From Streptococcus penaeicida (lineage in GTDB: Bacteria > Bacillota > Bacilli > Lactobacillales > Streptococcaceae): DNA of 59,309 nt. Shown here piece by piece: positions 40,633-50,949 of the stretch. The DNA lies in assembly GCF_002887775.1 (NCBI RefSeq), contig NZ_LOCM01000027.1, positions 1 through 59,309 of the forward strand. Direction: 5' to 3'. A program made the translations under genes and the position numbers. Position 1 is the first letter of the stretch, and each line of letters starts with the position of its first letter. Under the pieces are notes generated by a model, which made no database searches, was not told the DNA's origin, and saw only the letters and a program-made list of their open reading frames with translations.

Positions 40633-41610
40633 CTAAAATTCTACAGTTTCTTTTGCTTTTGCTACGATATCTTCAACACTTGGCATCCAATCTTCTTCAG
40701 CAAGACCAAATGGGAAGATTGTATCTGGAGCAGTAACGCGTCCAAGAGGAGCATCTAAGTCCATGAAGTTACGTTCACTGATTTCAGACATGATTTGTCC
40801 AGCAGTACCAGCTTGGCGTTGTGCTTCTTGAAGAACAACTGCGCGATGTGTTTTAGCAACAGAAGCTTGGATAGTTTCATAGTCAACTGGTGATACAGTA
40901 CGTAAGTCTACAACTTCTGCACTGATACCTTCTTTTTCAAGTTGGTCAGCAGCTTGAAGTGCTAATTGAACCATTAAACCGTAACCGATTAAAGTAACGT
41001 CAGAACCTTCACGAACAACATTTGCTTTATCAAGAGGAACAGTATAGTAGCCTTCTGGAACTTCATCTTTAACAGTACGGTAAAGACGTAAATGTTCTAG
41101 GAAGAATACTGGATCTTCAGATTCAATGGCAGCAATCATTAATCCTTTTGCATCATAAGCAGATGAAGGGATAACAACACGAAGTCCTGGAATTTGAGCT
41201 AAGAATCCTTCTAAACTGTCTGAGTGTAATTCAGGGGTATGAACACCACCACCATAAGGAGCACGGATAGTAATTTGAGCACCACGAGTTCCACCAGAAC
41301 GGTAACGTTGACGAGGAATTTGAGCAATTAATGCATCCATAGCTTCAACGATGAAACCTGAGAATTGCATTTCTGGAATTGGTAGGAAGCCTTCTTGAGC
41401 AAGACCAACAGACATTTGAAGAATTCCAGATTCAGCAAGTGGTGTATCAAAAACGCGATTTTCACCGAATTCTTCTTGCATTCCTGCAGTGATACGGAAA
41501 ACCCCACCATTTTTACCAACGTCTTCACCAAAAATCAAGGCGTTGTCGTGTTTTTTCATTACTTCATGCAAACCTTCAGTAACGGCTTGTGCTAATGTAA
41601 GAACTGGCAT
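40633..41610 (-). CDS. pdhB: 2-oxo acid (pyruvate) dehydrogenase E1 beta
   Basis: This 325-residue transketolase-like beta subunit (ALIFGEDVGKNGGVFRITAGM; IRAPYGGGVHTPELHSDS) forms the E1 heterotetramer with the upstream alpha subunit. I choose the ATG at 41610 preceded by AAAGGAGG within the end of the alpha gene (two bases after its stop), rather than an in-frame start 33 bases upstream. Confidence 0.94.
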   Translation of the reverse strand: MPVLTLAQAVTEGLHEVMKKHDNALIFGEDVGKNGGVFRITAGMQEEFGENRVFDTPLAESGILQMSVGLAQEGFLPIPEMQFSGFIVEAMDALIAQIPRQRYRSGGTRGAQITIRAPYGGGVHTPELHSDSLEGFLAQIPGLRVVIPSSAYDAKGLMIAAIESEDPVFFLEHLRLYRTVKDEVPEGYYTVPLDKANVVREGSDVTLIGYGLMVQLALQAADQLEKEGISAEVVDLRTVSPVDYETIQASVAKTHRAVVLQEAQRQAGTAGQIMSEISERNFMDLDAPLGRVTAPDTIFPFGLAEEDWMPSVEDIVAKAKETVEF

Positions 41611-41611
41611 A

Positions 41612-42709
41612 TTAGTTTTCCTCCTTTGCACTATAGTAAGCAATTTGTTCTTGGATATTTTGTGGTTGATCTTTATACATGAATTCTAAGAATTCAGTGA
41701 TACGTTGTGGTTCAGTTTTAGCCATTTCAGCAAGAGCATCTTTAGCTTGAGTTTTCACTTCTTCATAGATAGCATCTGCTTTTTCTTGACTCCAAAGACC
41801 TTTTTCAGTTAGGTAATTGCCTAAACGGATAAGTGGATCTTTTTTAAGCCATGCTTCAACTTCTTCATCAGCACGGTAACGTTTTGGATCGTCTGACATT
41901 GTATGAGGACCAAAGCGGTAAGTCATGTTTTCGATTACAACTGGACCATTTTCAATTGCGTATTCACGCGCTTTTTTAACTGTGTAATAAACTGCAACAG
42001 GGTCCATTCCATCAATACGGACAGCTGGGATACCAGCAGCTACTGCTTTTTGAGCCAATGTTTGAGCTTTTGTTTGATGTGAAGTTGGTACAGAAATTCC
42101 GTAACCGTTATTTTGAACAACAGCAACAAGATTTGCTTTGAAAACACCAGCGAAGTTAAGAGCTTCGTAGAAATCACCTTGTGAAGTTGCAGAGTCTCCA
42201 CATAATGAAAGGGCAATTTGTTTTTCACCTTTCATACGTTTAGCAATACCATTACCTAAAGCTTGAATAGTAGTACCACCAACGATAACGTTAGGAGAAT
42301 ACATGTTCAAATCTTCTGGGTATTGGTTAGCTACATAGTGACCTTTGTACCACAAGAAAGCTTGTGATAATTTCATACCAAATTTAACACCAGGGAATAC
42401 GTCACGGTAAGTTGGTGCGAAAACGTCATTTTTATCTAGAGCTAAAACAGCACCATATTGGCTGGCTTCTTGACCGCCACCAGGAGCATAGTTGCTCAAA
42501 GCACCTTGTCTGTTCAATAGGATAACACGCTCATCGATGGCGCGACCCCAAGTAATGGTTTCCATTAATTCAACCAACTCTTCATCAGACAATTGGGCCA
42601 TCGCATCTTCATCAACGACATTTCCAACCTCATCGAGAATTTGGTACATTGGGAATTTTTCATCATATGATGAAACAAGTTCCGTAAAGTTAAGTTCACT
42701 AATTTTCAT
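41612..42709 (-). CDS. pdhA: 2-oxo acid (pyruvate) dehydrogenase E1 alpha
   Basis: The 365-residue thiamine-diphosphate subunit decarboxylates the 2-oxo acid. It resembles pyruvate dehydrogenase E1 alpha of Bacillus/Enterococcus (FPMYQILDEVG; GQEASQYGAVLAL; YRFGPHTMSDDPKRYR) more than branched-chain types. The ThDP motif reads GDSATSQG ... QNN, with Ser in place of the usual third Gly (GDG). The start ATG at 42709 follows AAGGAAGG; an upstream in-frame start is less likely. It heads the seven-gene operon and lies downstream of a cre site. Confidence 0.92.
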   Translation of the reverse strand: MKISELNFTELVSSYDEKFPMYQILDEVGNVVDEDAMAQLSDEELVELMETITWGRAIDERVILLNRQGALSNYAPGGGQEASQYGAVLALDKNDVFAPTYRDVFPGVKFGMKLSQAFLWYKGHYVANQYPEDLNMYSPNVIVGGTTIQALGNGIAKRMKGEKQIALSLCGDSATSQGDFYEALNFAGVFKANLVAVVQNNGYGISVPTSHQTKAQTLAQKAVAAGIPAVRIDGMDPVAVYYTVKKAREYAIENGPVVIENMTYRFGPHTMSDDPKRYRADEEVEAWLKKDPLIRLGNYLTEKGLWSQEKADAIYEEVKTQAKDALAEMAKTEPQRITEFLEFMYKDQPQNIQEQIAYYSAKEEN

Positions 42710-42734
42710 GTTAACTACCTTCCTTTCGAGATTA

Positions 42735-42748
42735 TGATAGCGCTTTCT
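42735..42748 (-). promoter_or_regulatory. cre (CcpA) site upstream of the pdh-ptb-buk operon
   Basis: AGAAAGCGCTATCA on the minus strand matches the cre consensus TGNNANCGNTNNCA at all fixed positions but the first. It lies 26 bases upstream of the pdhA start, suitable for roadblock repression by CcpA when sugar is plentiful. Confidence 0.65.
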
Positions 42749-42848
42749 ATGGCCGGCGTAAACTTCCAAAATCTTATAGCACTATAAGTAAATGTTCAAA
42801 AAAAGACTAAAGTACCATATTTTTGCATAAGACCCTCTCTTTTTCTTT

Positions 42849-42863
42849 GATTTTTGGAAAATT
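42849..42863. promoter_or_regulatory. Possible CodY box
   Basis: AATTTTCCAAAAATC (minus strand) differs from the CodY consensus AATTTTCWGAAAATT at three positions. Given AT-rich DNA this is weak evidence, but CodY control would suit an operon handling 2-oxo acids. Confidence 0.3.
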
Positions 42864-42989
42864 GGTAACCCATTATGCTATTTGTGATGTATAATAGTAT
42901 CAGTCTATAAAAGGCGAATTTTACATATTTTATATAACAGAATTCATTTTTACCCTAAAAATTTATAAATATTAAGAAAAAATTTTTGC

Positions 42990-43017
42990 AAAAAAAGACC
43001 CACACCAAGTGTGAGGT
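42990..43017 (-). terminator. Terminator-like hairpin in the pdh operon leader region
   Basis: On the minus strand ACC-T-CACAC-TTG-GTGTG-GGT forms a stem with one bulge, followed by TCTTTTTTT. It lies more than 100 bases beyond the fba terminator, so it is either a back-up terminator, the end of a very short transcript or an attenuator. Confidence 0.6.
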
Positions 43018-43112
43018 GCATTTAACTTTTTCTATGAATTATGCTATATTTGTTCACAATCAAAGATTGTTTCACAGAGACTGCAATCAGTTTTCACTTA
43101 TCAATCGAACAT

Positions 43113-43134
43113 AAAAAAAACCCTCAAAGAGGGC
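43113..43134 (-). terminator. Terminator after fba
   Basis: GCCCTC-TTT-GAGGG followed by T8 on the minus strand, 25 bases after the fba stop. Confidence 0.85.
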
Positions 43135-43157
43135 TTTCATTATTTTAGGAATCTAAA

Positions 43158-44039
43158 TTATGCTTTGTTAGCTGATCCGAAAACGTCGATACGTTCTTCA
43201 ACTGCAGCTTGAACAGCTTTCATACCTGGAGCCAAGAATTTACGTGGGTCAAATAATTTTTTACCATCGTATTCTGCTTCGTTTGCATCGTAGTTACGAG
43301 CAAATTCGCGAGTTGCATTTGAGAATGCAATTTGGCTTTCAGTGTTAACGTTAACTTTAGCAACACCAAGTTTGATAGCTGCTTTAATTTGATCGTCAGG
43401 GATACCAGAACCACCGTGTAAAACGATTGGGAAGCCAGGAACAGCTGCCGCTAATTTTTCTAAGTGGTCAAGAGCGAGACCTTCCCAGTTTGCAGGGTAT
43501 GGACCATGGATGTTACCAATACCAGCAGCAAGGAAATCAATTCCAGTTTCAACCATTGCTTTAGCATCTTCGATTGGAGCAAGTTCACCTTTACCGATGA
43601 TACCGTCTTCTTCACCACCGATTGTTCCAACTTCAGCTTCAACTGAAACGCCTTTAGCGTGTGCTAATTCAACAACTTCTTTAGTTTTAGCAAGGTTTTC
43701 TTCAACTGGAAGGTGAGAACCGTCGAACATGATTGAAGAGTAACCAACTTCGATACATTCCAAAGCATCTTCATAATGACCGTGGTCAAGGTGAATAGCT
43801 ACAGGAACAGTAATTCCCATTGATTCTACAAGGTTAGAAATAAGTGATTGACACACTTTATAACCACCCATGTATTTCGCAGCACCCATTGAAGTTTGGA
43901 TAAGAACTGGAGCTTTTTTAGCTTCTGCTGCACGCAAGATAGCTTGAGTCCATTCTAAGTTGTTAGTGTTGAATCCACCAACAGCATAGCCGTTTTCACG
44001 AGCTGCTTGTACAAATTTTTCTGCTGAAACGATTGCCAT
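43158..44039 (-). CDS. fba: Fructose-bisphosphate aldolase, class II
   Basis: The 293-residue zinc enzyme of glycolysis cleaves fructose 1,6-bisphosphate to DHAP and glyceraldehyde 3-phosphate. Metal and substrate motifs are visible: HLDHGHYEDALECIEVGYSS, GTIGGEEDGI and LHGGSGIPDDQIK. The start ATG at 44039 follows AGAGGAGGCC. It is monocistronic, with a likely extended -10 promoter (TGCTAGAAT, about 44087-44095). Confidence 0.96.
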   Translation of the reverse strand: MAIVSAEKFVQAARENGYAVGGFNTNNLEWTQAILRAAEAKKAPVLIQTSMGAAKYMGGYKVCQSLISNLVESMGITVPVAIHLDHGHYEDALECIEVGYSSIMFDGSHLPVEENLAKTKEVVELAHAKGVSVEAEVGTIGGEEDGIIGKGELAPIEDAKAMVETGIDFLAAGIGNIHGPYPANWEGLALDHLEKLAAAVPGFPIVLHGGSGIPDDQIKAAIKLGVAKVNVNTESQIAFSNATREFARNYDANEAEYDGKKLFDPRKFLAPGMKAVQAAVEERIDVFGSANKA

Positions 44040-44192
44040 TTGTTAGGCCTCCTCTAATTTTTCGGGTAATCCCGTTTACAATCTACATTCTAGCATAATT
44101 CACATGAAATTTCTAGTACTTGCAAACGTGTAAAACGTTTTCTAACTTCTAAAATGATAGATTTTTATAAAAATTTTCACCTTTTAAACAAC

Positions 44193-44216
44193 AAAAAAGC
44201 GAGCCCAAAGCTCACT
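44193..44216 (-). terminator. Terminator after tRNA-Leu
   Basis: GTGAGC-TTTGG-GCTCGC (one mismatch) followed by T6 on the minus strand, eight bases beyond the tRNA 3' end. Confidence 0.65.
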
Positions 44217-44223
44217 TACTTTA

Positions 44224-44309
44224 TGCGGAGAGAGGGACTTGAACCCTCACGACCTAAAGCGGTCACAGGATCCTTAGTCCTGCGCGTCTGCCAATTCCGC
44301 CATCCCCGC
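44224..44309 (-). tRNA. tRNA-Leu (anticodon AAG)
   Basis: This 86-base class II tRNA has acceptor stem GCGGGGA / TCTCCGC, anticodon stem-loop CAGGA-CTAAGGA-TCCTG with AAG at positions 34-36, a long variable arm and the T-loop GGTTCAAGTCC. No CCA is encoded. It decodes CUU (A34 as inosine or by extended wobble). Confidence 0.95.
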
Positions 44310-44361
44310 TACTCATTAGCAACATCAATTATTATATCAACTATGAGTATTTCTGTCAATG

Positions 44362-45297
44362 CTAGTTTTGATATTTTTTCAAAAAGTTTGCAATTTCTTT
44401 TTCGTAGCCTTTTTTGTCAACTTCATAGGCTTTTGCATGCTTAGCCCCTTTAACAATCAGTATTTCTTTAGGGCCAGCCGTCGCCTTATAATTATCATAG
44501 ACCATGTCAGTTGGAACAAAATCATCCTTATCTCCGTGAATAAAGAGAACTGGTAACTTGTTCTTCTTCAACTGATTAACAGAACTTGCTTCACCATAGG
44601 TAAACCCGGCCCGCATCTTAGAAATGGCTGATACTTCATATAGGATTGGAAATGTAGGTAAGTTGTACATATCCTTAGCCTGATATTTCAATTCTTCCCA
44701 AACACTGCTATAACCACAATCCTCAATAATATTGACCACTTGTTTTGGTAATTGTTCACCACTGGCCATCATTACAGTCGCAGCTCCCATGGAAAGACCA
44801 AAATAGGAAATCTGACTCTGAGAATCTTCCTTAACAAGTTGCTTGGTCCAGGCAATCAGATTCAAACGATCATTCCATCCATAACCAATAATATTGCCTT
44901 CACTTTTACCGTGAGCTTCGTTATCAGGAATCAAAACATTGTAACCTAAATCATGGAATAGCATAGCGTAGGGTTTCATCCCTTCTTTACTATTCAAGAA
45001 ACCATGGACGACAATAGCCGTTTTATGAGATGGCTGCTCAGCAGGAAGGTACCAAGCAACCTGCTTCTTATCTCTGTTAGTTAAGCGTCTTGTCTCAACT
45101 TTTAAAGCATCAAAGGCTTGTTCACTAGCATATAAAGGATTCTCCTTGGTCCTTTTTTCATTGCTAATAAAAGACTTCTCTTCTCTAATCTGAGCGACAT
45201 GGAAAAAGTAAAAACTTGCTCCTACACTGATAGTTGTTAAAAGTAAGAGTAGAATCATAAAATACTTTGATAATCGAGTTATTTTCATATCAAACAT
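44362..45297 (-). CDS. Alpha/beta hydrolase, membrane-anchored
   Basis: This 311-residue protein has an N-terminal membrane helix (about 10-32), then an alpha/beta-hydrolase domain: oxyanion region VVHGFLNSKEGMKPY, nucleophile elbow GLSMGAATVM, acid near HGDKDDFVP and His in GAKHAKAYE. The active domain faces outside. The substrate is unknown; similar proteins are cited as esterases or peptidases. Two in-frame ATGs lie nine bases apart (45297, 45288); the ribosome site (AAGG) does not decide between them. Confidence 0.88.
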   Translation of the reverse strand: MFDMKITRLSKYFMILLLLLTTISVGASFYFFHVAQIREEKSFISNEKRTKENPLYASEQAFDALKVETRRLTNRDKKQVAWYLPAEQPSHKTAIVVHGFLNSKEGMKPYAMLFHDLGYNVLIPDNEAHGKSEGNIIGYGWNDRLNLIAWTKQLVKEDSQSQISYFGLSMGAATVMMASGEQLPKQVVNIIEDCGYSSVWEELKYQAKDMYNLPTFPILYEVSAISKMRAGFTYGEASSVNQLKKNKLPVLFIHGDKDDFVPTDMVYDNYKATAGPKEILIVKGAKHAKAYEVDKKGYEKEIANFLKKYQN

Positions 45298-45312
45298 TTT
45301 ACCTTATTTGCA

Positions 45313-45340
45313 CAAAAAAAGAAAGGGGCCAGCCCTTCTT
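45313..45340. terminator. Terminator after lrgB
   Basis: AGAAGGGCT and the CCCCTTTCT arm fold around a GG loop, followed on the minus strand by T7. Confidence 0.7.
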
Positions 45341-45351
45341 TTTCAACTATT

Positions 45352-46059
45352 TTAAAGAAGTACACTACTAAAGATAGGAACCACCACGGTAACGATAACT
45401 CCTACGATAACAAGTGCGATAGAACCCATAGATTCTTCCACCTGTCCAAAATCTTTGGCTGCCGAAACTCCAAGTGCATGCCCCGCAGTTCCTAAAGCAA
45501 GACCACGCGCAATTGGATCATTAATCTTAAAGAGCTTAATGAGTGGCTTAGCCAATGCATAAATAATAACCCCATTTAAGATACAAGCTAGAGATGTCAA
45601 TTCCGCTGAACCACCAATAGCAAGTGATGTTGGCATAGCAATCGCTGTTGTCGCTGCTTGAGGAAGCATTGACGCAGTCACAACCTTACCTAATTGAAGG
45701 ATTGTTGAAATCACATAGATACCATAAACAGCAACCACACTACCTAACGTAATACCACCAAGAATTTGAATCCAGTATTTTTTCAAAACCTCTTTTTTAC
45801 GGTAAAGGGGAATAGCAAAGCAAATAGTAGCCGGTTCAAGGAAGAAAGCAATGATTTGACCACCTTTATTATATTGGTCGAAAGTAATGCCAGTGGCTTT
45901 TAAAGTTGCAATACCGAGAATCATGGCAACGAAAAGAGGTGCAAAGAGGAAGAATCCATTAGTCTTTTTGAACAAGATTTGACCGATGAAGAAGGTACCG
46001 ACTGATAATAATACACCGAAAATTGGAGAAACTTTTAATAATTCAATGAATGCTTCCAT
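45352..46059 (-). CDS. lrgB: Antiholin-like protein LrgB
   Basis: The 235-residue LrgB-family membrane protein has several helices ([53 protein letters not shown]). With LrgA it opposes autolysis and, in several Gram-positives, takes part in pyruvate uptake at stationary phase. It is 18 bases after lrgA and followed by a terminator. Confidence 0.93.
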   Translation of the reverse strand: MEAFIELLKVSPIFGVLLSVGTFFIGQILFKKTNGFFLFAPLFVAMILGIATLKATGITFDQYNKGGQIIAFFLEPATICFAIPLYRKKEVLKKYWIQILGGITLGSVVAVYGIYVISTILQLGKVVTASMLPQAATTAIAMPTSLAIGGSAELTSLACILNGVIIYALAKPLIKLFKINDPIARGLALGTAGHALGVSAAKDFGQVEESMGSIALVIVGVIVTVVVPIFSSVLL

Positions 46060-46077
46060 CTTTGTTACTTCCTTTCA

Positions 46078-46524
46078 TTATTTAGCAAATACGTTGTTGT
46101 TAGCCATTAATTTGGCTTGTGGTTGGTGAGTTTGAGCAAAATCACGACCATTGTTAAGTACAGTTCCAGCATTAAGTTGTAAGACTAATTGAGTCATCCA
46201 ACCAGTAGCAACTAAAAGAATTAATGTTGAAGCAAAAATTAAAACCATATCTAATACAAAGTTTGCTTGAAGTAGACCAAGTGATTTAACAACTGACACA
46301 CCTGCAGGTACGAAGAATAAACCAATGTTGTTAACTAAAGCATCGCCAACTGTTTCAACCTGTTCGAGTTTGATGACATTAAATGAAAGAGCTAAGAACA
46401 TGAGCACCAAACCAATAACGGATGCTGGCATCACAAATGGTAGGAGACTTTCAATCACTTTTGAGATGAGTACGATAGAACCGATTAGTACGCTTTGATA
46501 GATAACTGAGTAAGATTTTTTCAT
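46078..46524 (-). CDS. lrgA: Antiholin-like protein LrgA
   Basis: This 148-residue holin-like LrgA protein has four membrane segments (SVLIGSIVLISKVIESLLPF; ASVIGLVLMFLALSF; GLFFVPAGVSVVKSLG). The C-terminal soluble tail is longer than usual (about 30 residues). The ATG at 46524 follows AAAGGAG. It lies downstream of the lytSR pair and a direct-repeat operator, so it is likely activated by LytR. Confidence 0.93.
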   Translation of the reverse strand: MKKSYSVIYQSVLIGSIVLISKVIESLLPFVMPASVIGLVLMFLALSFNVIKLEQVETVGDALVNNIGLFFVPAGVSVVKSLGLLQANFVLDMVLIFASTLILLVATGWMTQLVLQLNAGTVLNNGRDFAQTHQPQAKLMANNNVFAK

Positions 46525-46571
46525 GATTTCGACTCCTTTTGTTTTCCTTTTTTTCTTGTTTGATTGTCTTT

Positions 46572-46577
46572 ATTATA
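46572..46577 (-). promoter_or_regulatory. lrgAB promoter -10 box
   Basis: A perfect TATAAT on the minus strand follows the lytR terminator directly; the -35 region falls inside the hairpin and has no consensus, as expected for an activator-dependent promoter. Confidence 0.6.
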
Positions 46578-46580
46578 GAC

Positions 46581-46606
46581 AAAAAAGAGCCCTAAAGGCT
46601 CTTTTT
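46581..46606. terminator. Terminator after lytR
   Basis: AAAAAGAGCC and GGCTCTTTTT pair around CTAAA, with T-runs in both directions. It separates lytSR from lrgAB. Confidence 0.85.
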
Positions 46607-46610
46607 GGAG

Positions 46611-46640
46611 TGAAACGCTTTCAAGCTGGTATGAAATGCT
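46611..46640. promoter_or_regulatory. LytR-type direct-repeat operator upstream of lrgAB
   Basis: TGAAACGCT (46611-46619) and TGAAATGCT (46632-46640) are direct repeats exactly 21 bases apart, two helical turns. They end 34 bases before the lrgA -10 box. LytTR-type regulators such as ComE bind paired 9-bp repeats with this spacing and placement. Confidence 0.65.
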
Positions 46641-46663
46641 TTTTCCCAGTCTTAAGTTGCAGT

Positions 46664-47395
46664 TTAAAGTCCTAATTGCTGTTTAAAGACCTTAATATAA
46701 GACCTAGACACTGGAACCTTGCCCTTATTGGACATAGTGACTTGATAGGTTTGGTTAAACCAAGGTTGAATTTCCTTGATTTCTTCTTGATTAATAATGT
46801 AAGCCCGATGAACCTTCAAAAAGCGGTCGGAAGTCAAGTTTTTCTCAATAGCCGACAAGCTAGTGTGGCTAGTATAAGCTCCCTTTTTCGTGTAAACCGT
46901 TGTCTCCTTACCTTGTACCTCACAATAGAGAATATCGGTAAAAGGTAGGAGATAAATACGTTCATCCGTCTCAACTGTCAAGCGCTCAACAGCCTTCTCA
47001 ACTGTCTTAGCCTGTCCTTGTCCCCGGTTTTGAATTTCCAAAGCAGCCTGGGCTTTCTCAACAGCCTTTTGAATCCGTGATTGTTCAAAAGGTTTGAGAA
47101 TATAATCCAATGCATTCACTTCAAAGGCCTCCACAGCATGATTGTCATAAGCTGTCGCGAAAATAATCAGCGGCGCATGGGGTACCTTGGTCAAGCGTTT
47201 GGCCAAATCTAAACCATTCTCATCCGTTAAATGAATATCTAAGAAAAGGAGATCAGGCTGCTCCGCTAAAATCAATTCAAAGGCATCATCAATCGATTCC
47301 CCTTCAAAAATCTCTTCAACTTGCTCGGTTTGCTGCAAGAGGTAGTTTAATTCCATACGAGCCAAGGGCTCATCATCAATAATAGCAACTTTCAT
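46664..47395 (-). CDS. lytR: LytTR response regulator LytR
   Basis: The 243-residue regulator has a receiver domain (phosphoacceptor Asp53 in LLFLDIHL; acidic IIDDEP; Lys in YILKPFEQSR) and a C-terminal LytTR DNA-binding domain (about 135-243; FLKVHRAYIINQEEIKEIQPW). It controls lrgAB in related species. Its ATG overlaps the lytS stop (ATGA). Confidence 0.94.
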   Translation of the reverse strand: MKVAIIDDEPLARMELNYLLQQTEQVEEIFEGESIDDAFELILAEQPDLLFLDIHLTDENGLDLAKRLTKVPHAPLIIFATAYDNHAVEAFEVNALDYILKPFEQSRIQKAVEKAQAALEIQNRGQGQAKTVEKAVERLTVETDERIYLLPFTDILYCEVQGKETTVYTKKGAYTSHTSLSAIEKNLTSDRFLKVHRAYIINQEEIKEIQPWFNQTYQVTMSNKGKVPVSRSYIKVFKQQLGL

Positions 47396-49150
47396 TCTGC
47401 CTCTCCTTCTATACTGTGATAGGGAATAGTAACGTCAAAACAAGCCCCTTGATCACTTGACGAAATTTTGAACTGTGAAGCATCCCCAAAAAGACTACGT
47501 AAGCGACGGTTAAGGTTTTCAATAGCAGAACCTGTTCCGCCTGATGAAGAAATCACTTCCTTACCCAATTTTGGTAATAAGTCAGGGGCAATCCCTTTGC
47601 CATTGTCCTTAACCTGAAGGTGTAATAACTTATCTTCTTGGCTAATGCTAATGGTCACATGATTATCTTTTTTACGACCCGTAAAAGCATGCTTCAAGGC
47701 ATTTTCCACCAATATCTGAATAATAAAAGGTGGAATAGCAGCCTGATAGAGTTCTTGCGGAATGGCTATATGAATACTAAAGCGATTCGGAAAACGGGCT
47801 TGTTCAATAGATAAATAAGCATTTAAATGATTAATTTCTTCTTCAACCGAAATCACATTATGCCGCGTGCTATTAATATTTGCACGGAAGTAATTGCCTA
47901 ACTGTAAAAGTAAGTGACGAGCTTTTTCTCTATCAATTCGCATCAAAGCTGAAATAGTATTAATGGCGTTGAAGAGGAAATGAGGATTCACTTGCGCCTG
48001 CAAGGATTTAATTTCCGCATCTTTTAAGAGACCTTGTTCGATAGCCATTTGTCCCAATTCTAATTGAGAAGAAAAAATATTACCCAAACCTTGAGCCAAT
48101 TCTTCTTCAACATAAGACAATTTGTCAGCATCTGTAAAGTAGAGCTTAAAGGTACCAGCGACTTTTCCTTTAACAAATAAAGGAACCACAATAGCCGCCT
48201 CCAAAGGACAGTTAGCCACATGACAACCTATTTCATGCTTATGCCTTGCTACATGAATTTTCCCCGTCTCAATCACTTCTTTAGACAAATCCGTGATAAT
48301 TTTCTTTGCCGGAATATGATGATCACTAGCAGCACCAACATGGGCTAAAATCGAGGTCCGGTTGGTTACTGAAACAGCTGAAACCCGCATAAATTTTTGG
48401 ATTTCAATGGCTGCCTTGTGGGCAGATGCTGGCGTGAGACCTTGACGGAAATAAGGCAAAGTCGTATTGGTCAGTGCTAAAACATCATGGGTTTGAATGG
48501 CCTTCATACTTTCTTCTTGAGCCAGAGTACCAAGAATGATCGATAGAAATATCCCCGTGCCTAAGGCATTAACAAAGACCATAGGAATGGCAATGGTTTG
48601 AATTAATTCTACCGCTTGTGTCTTGTCCGGCGAGAAAATATAAATACAAAGCATCTGGATAATCTCCATCAATGCTCCGCATAAACTCCCCTGCCAGACT
48701 GGTGGATAGCTTTTTTTTGCGCAAGCTCATTTGCCCAAGTATACCCGAGAAAATCCCAATCAAAACGGAAGAAATAAAATAGGTATATGGTGCATTTCCT
48801 CCTTGAAGCCAACGGACGGTTCCGGAAATCAGCCCAACGAAAAAGCCGACAAAGGGACCACCTATCAGACCCGACATGCCGATGGTCAGAGTCCGAGTAT
48901 TAGCGATTGAGGTATGGGAAGACAGACTGACAAGGCCCCCGTTGCCAATATCGAATGGAGCATTAACCAAGACTCCTGTAAAATTACTAATAATGGCAAA
49001 TGCAGAAAAGGTCAAAATCAAGACCCAGCGAGCTCGCCTGGAGTCCCGCTCATACATCATGCGCTTATAAAAAGGGCTAATCATTAACAGATTAGCCAGT
49101 AGGATAATTAGCCCCACACGTTCCAGGAGGGGTAATAATAGTGTTATCAT
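47392..49150 (-). CDS. lytS: Sensor histidine kinase LytS (frameshift at A8 run 48711-48718)
   Basis: LytS is the membrane sensor paired with LytR. The N-terminal frame (49150 to about 48711) encodes the 5TM-Lyt domain up to ILGQMSLRKKK. The second frame continues SYPPVWQGSLCGALMEIIQ through a GAF domain, the His box NPHFLFNAINTISA and the ATP-binding domain (VKDNGKGIAPDLL). Removing one A from the A8 run joins them into a 585-residue protein of normal length. The lesion could be real phase-type switching, tolerated slippage or a sequencing error. Confidence 0.88.
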
Positions 49151-49224
49151 AGCTTAACCTCTGTAAGTTATATTATAACACTGTTTTGAAAACTCTTACA
49201 AGTTTCAAGTAAAAATGTAGAAAA

Positions 49225-50829
<1,605 letters not shown>

Positions 50830-50949
50830 TCAAACTCCTTAAGTTTTTAAATACTCACTTTCACCTTGAACACTCCACTTGCCATGTTGGGGGAAACATT
50901 CTTTGAGAATGGTCAGCTACAAAAGCACCAAGATGAAGAAAAAACAAAA

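Larger units (their letters stand above)
42749..43112. other. Non-coding upstream region of the pdh operon
   Basis: This AT-rich gap between pdhA and fba holds the fba terminator at its right edge, a second terminator-like hairpin (42998-43017), a possible CodY box and several promoter-like boxes on the minus strand, for example CATAAT near 43040. I see no convincing gene in it. Confidence 0.5.

Noticed and set aside
42790..42822. Leader peptide MQKYGTL upstream of pdhA
   Set aside because: It has an ATG and a GA-rich stretch but only seven codons, with no regulatory codon run and no overlapping attenuator structure.
46611..46623. cre site TGAAACGCTTTCA upstream of lrgA
   Set aside because: It is one base shorter than the cre consensus and places G where the central C is required. 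Half of it is better explained as one of two LytR direct repeats.
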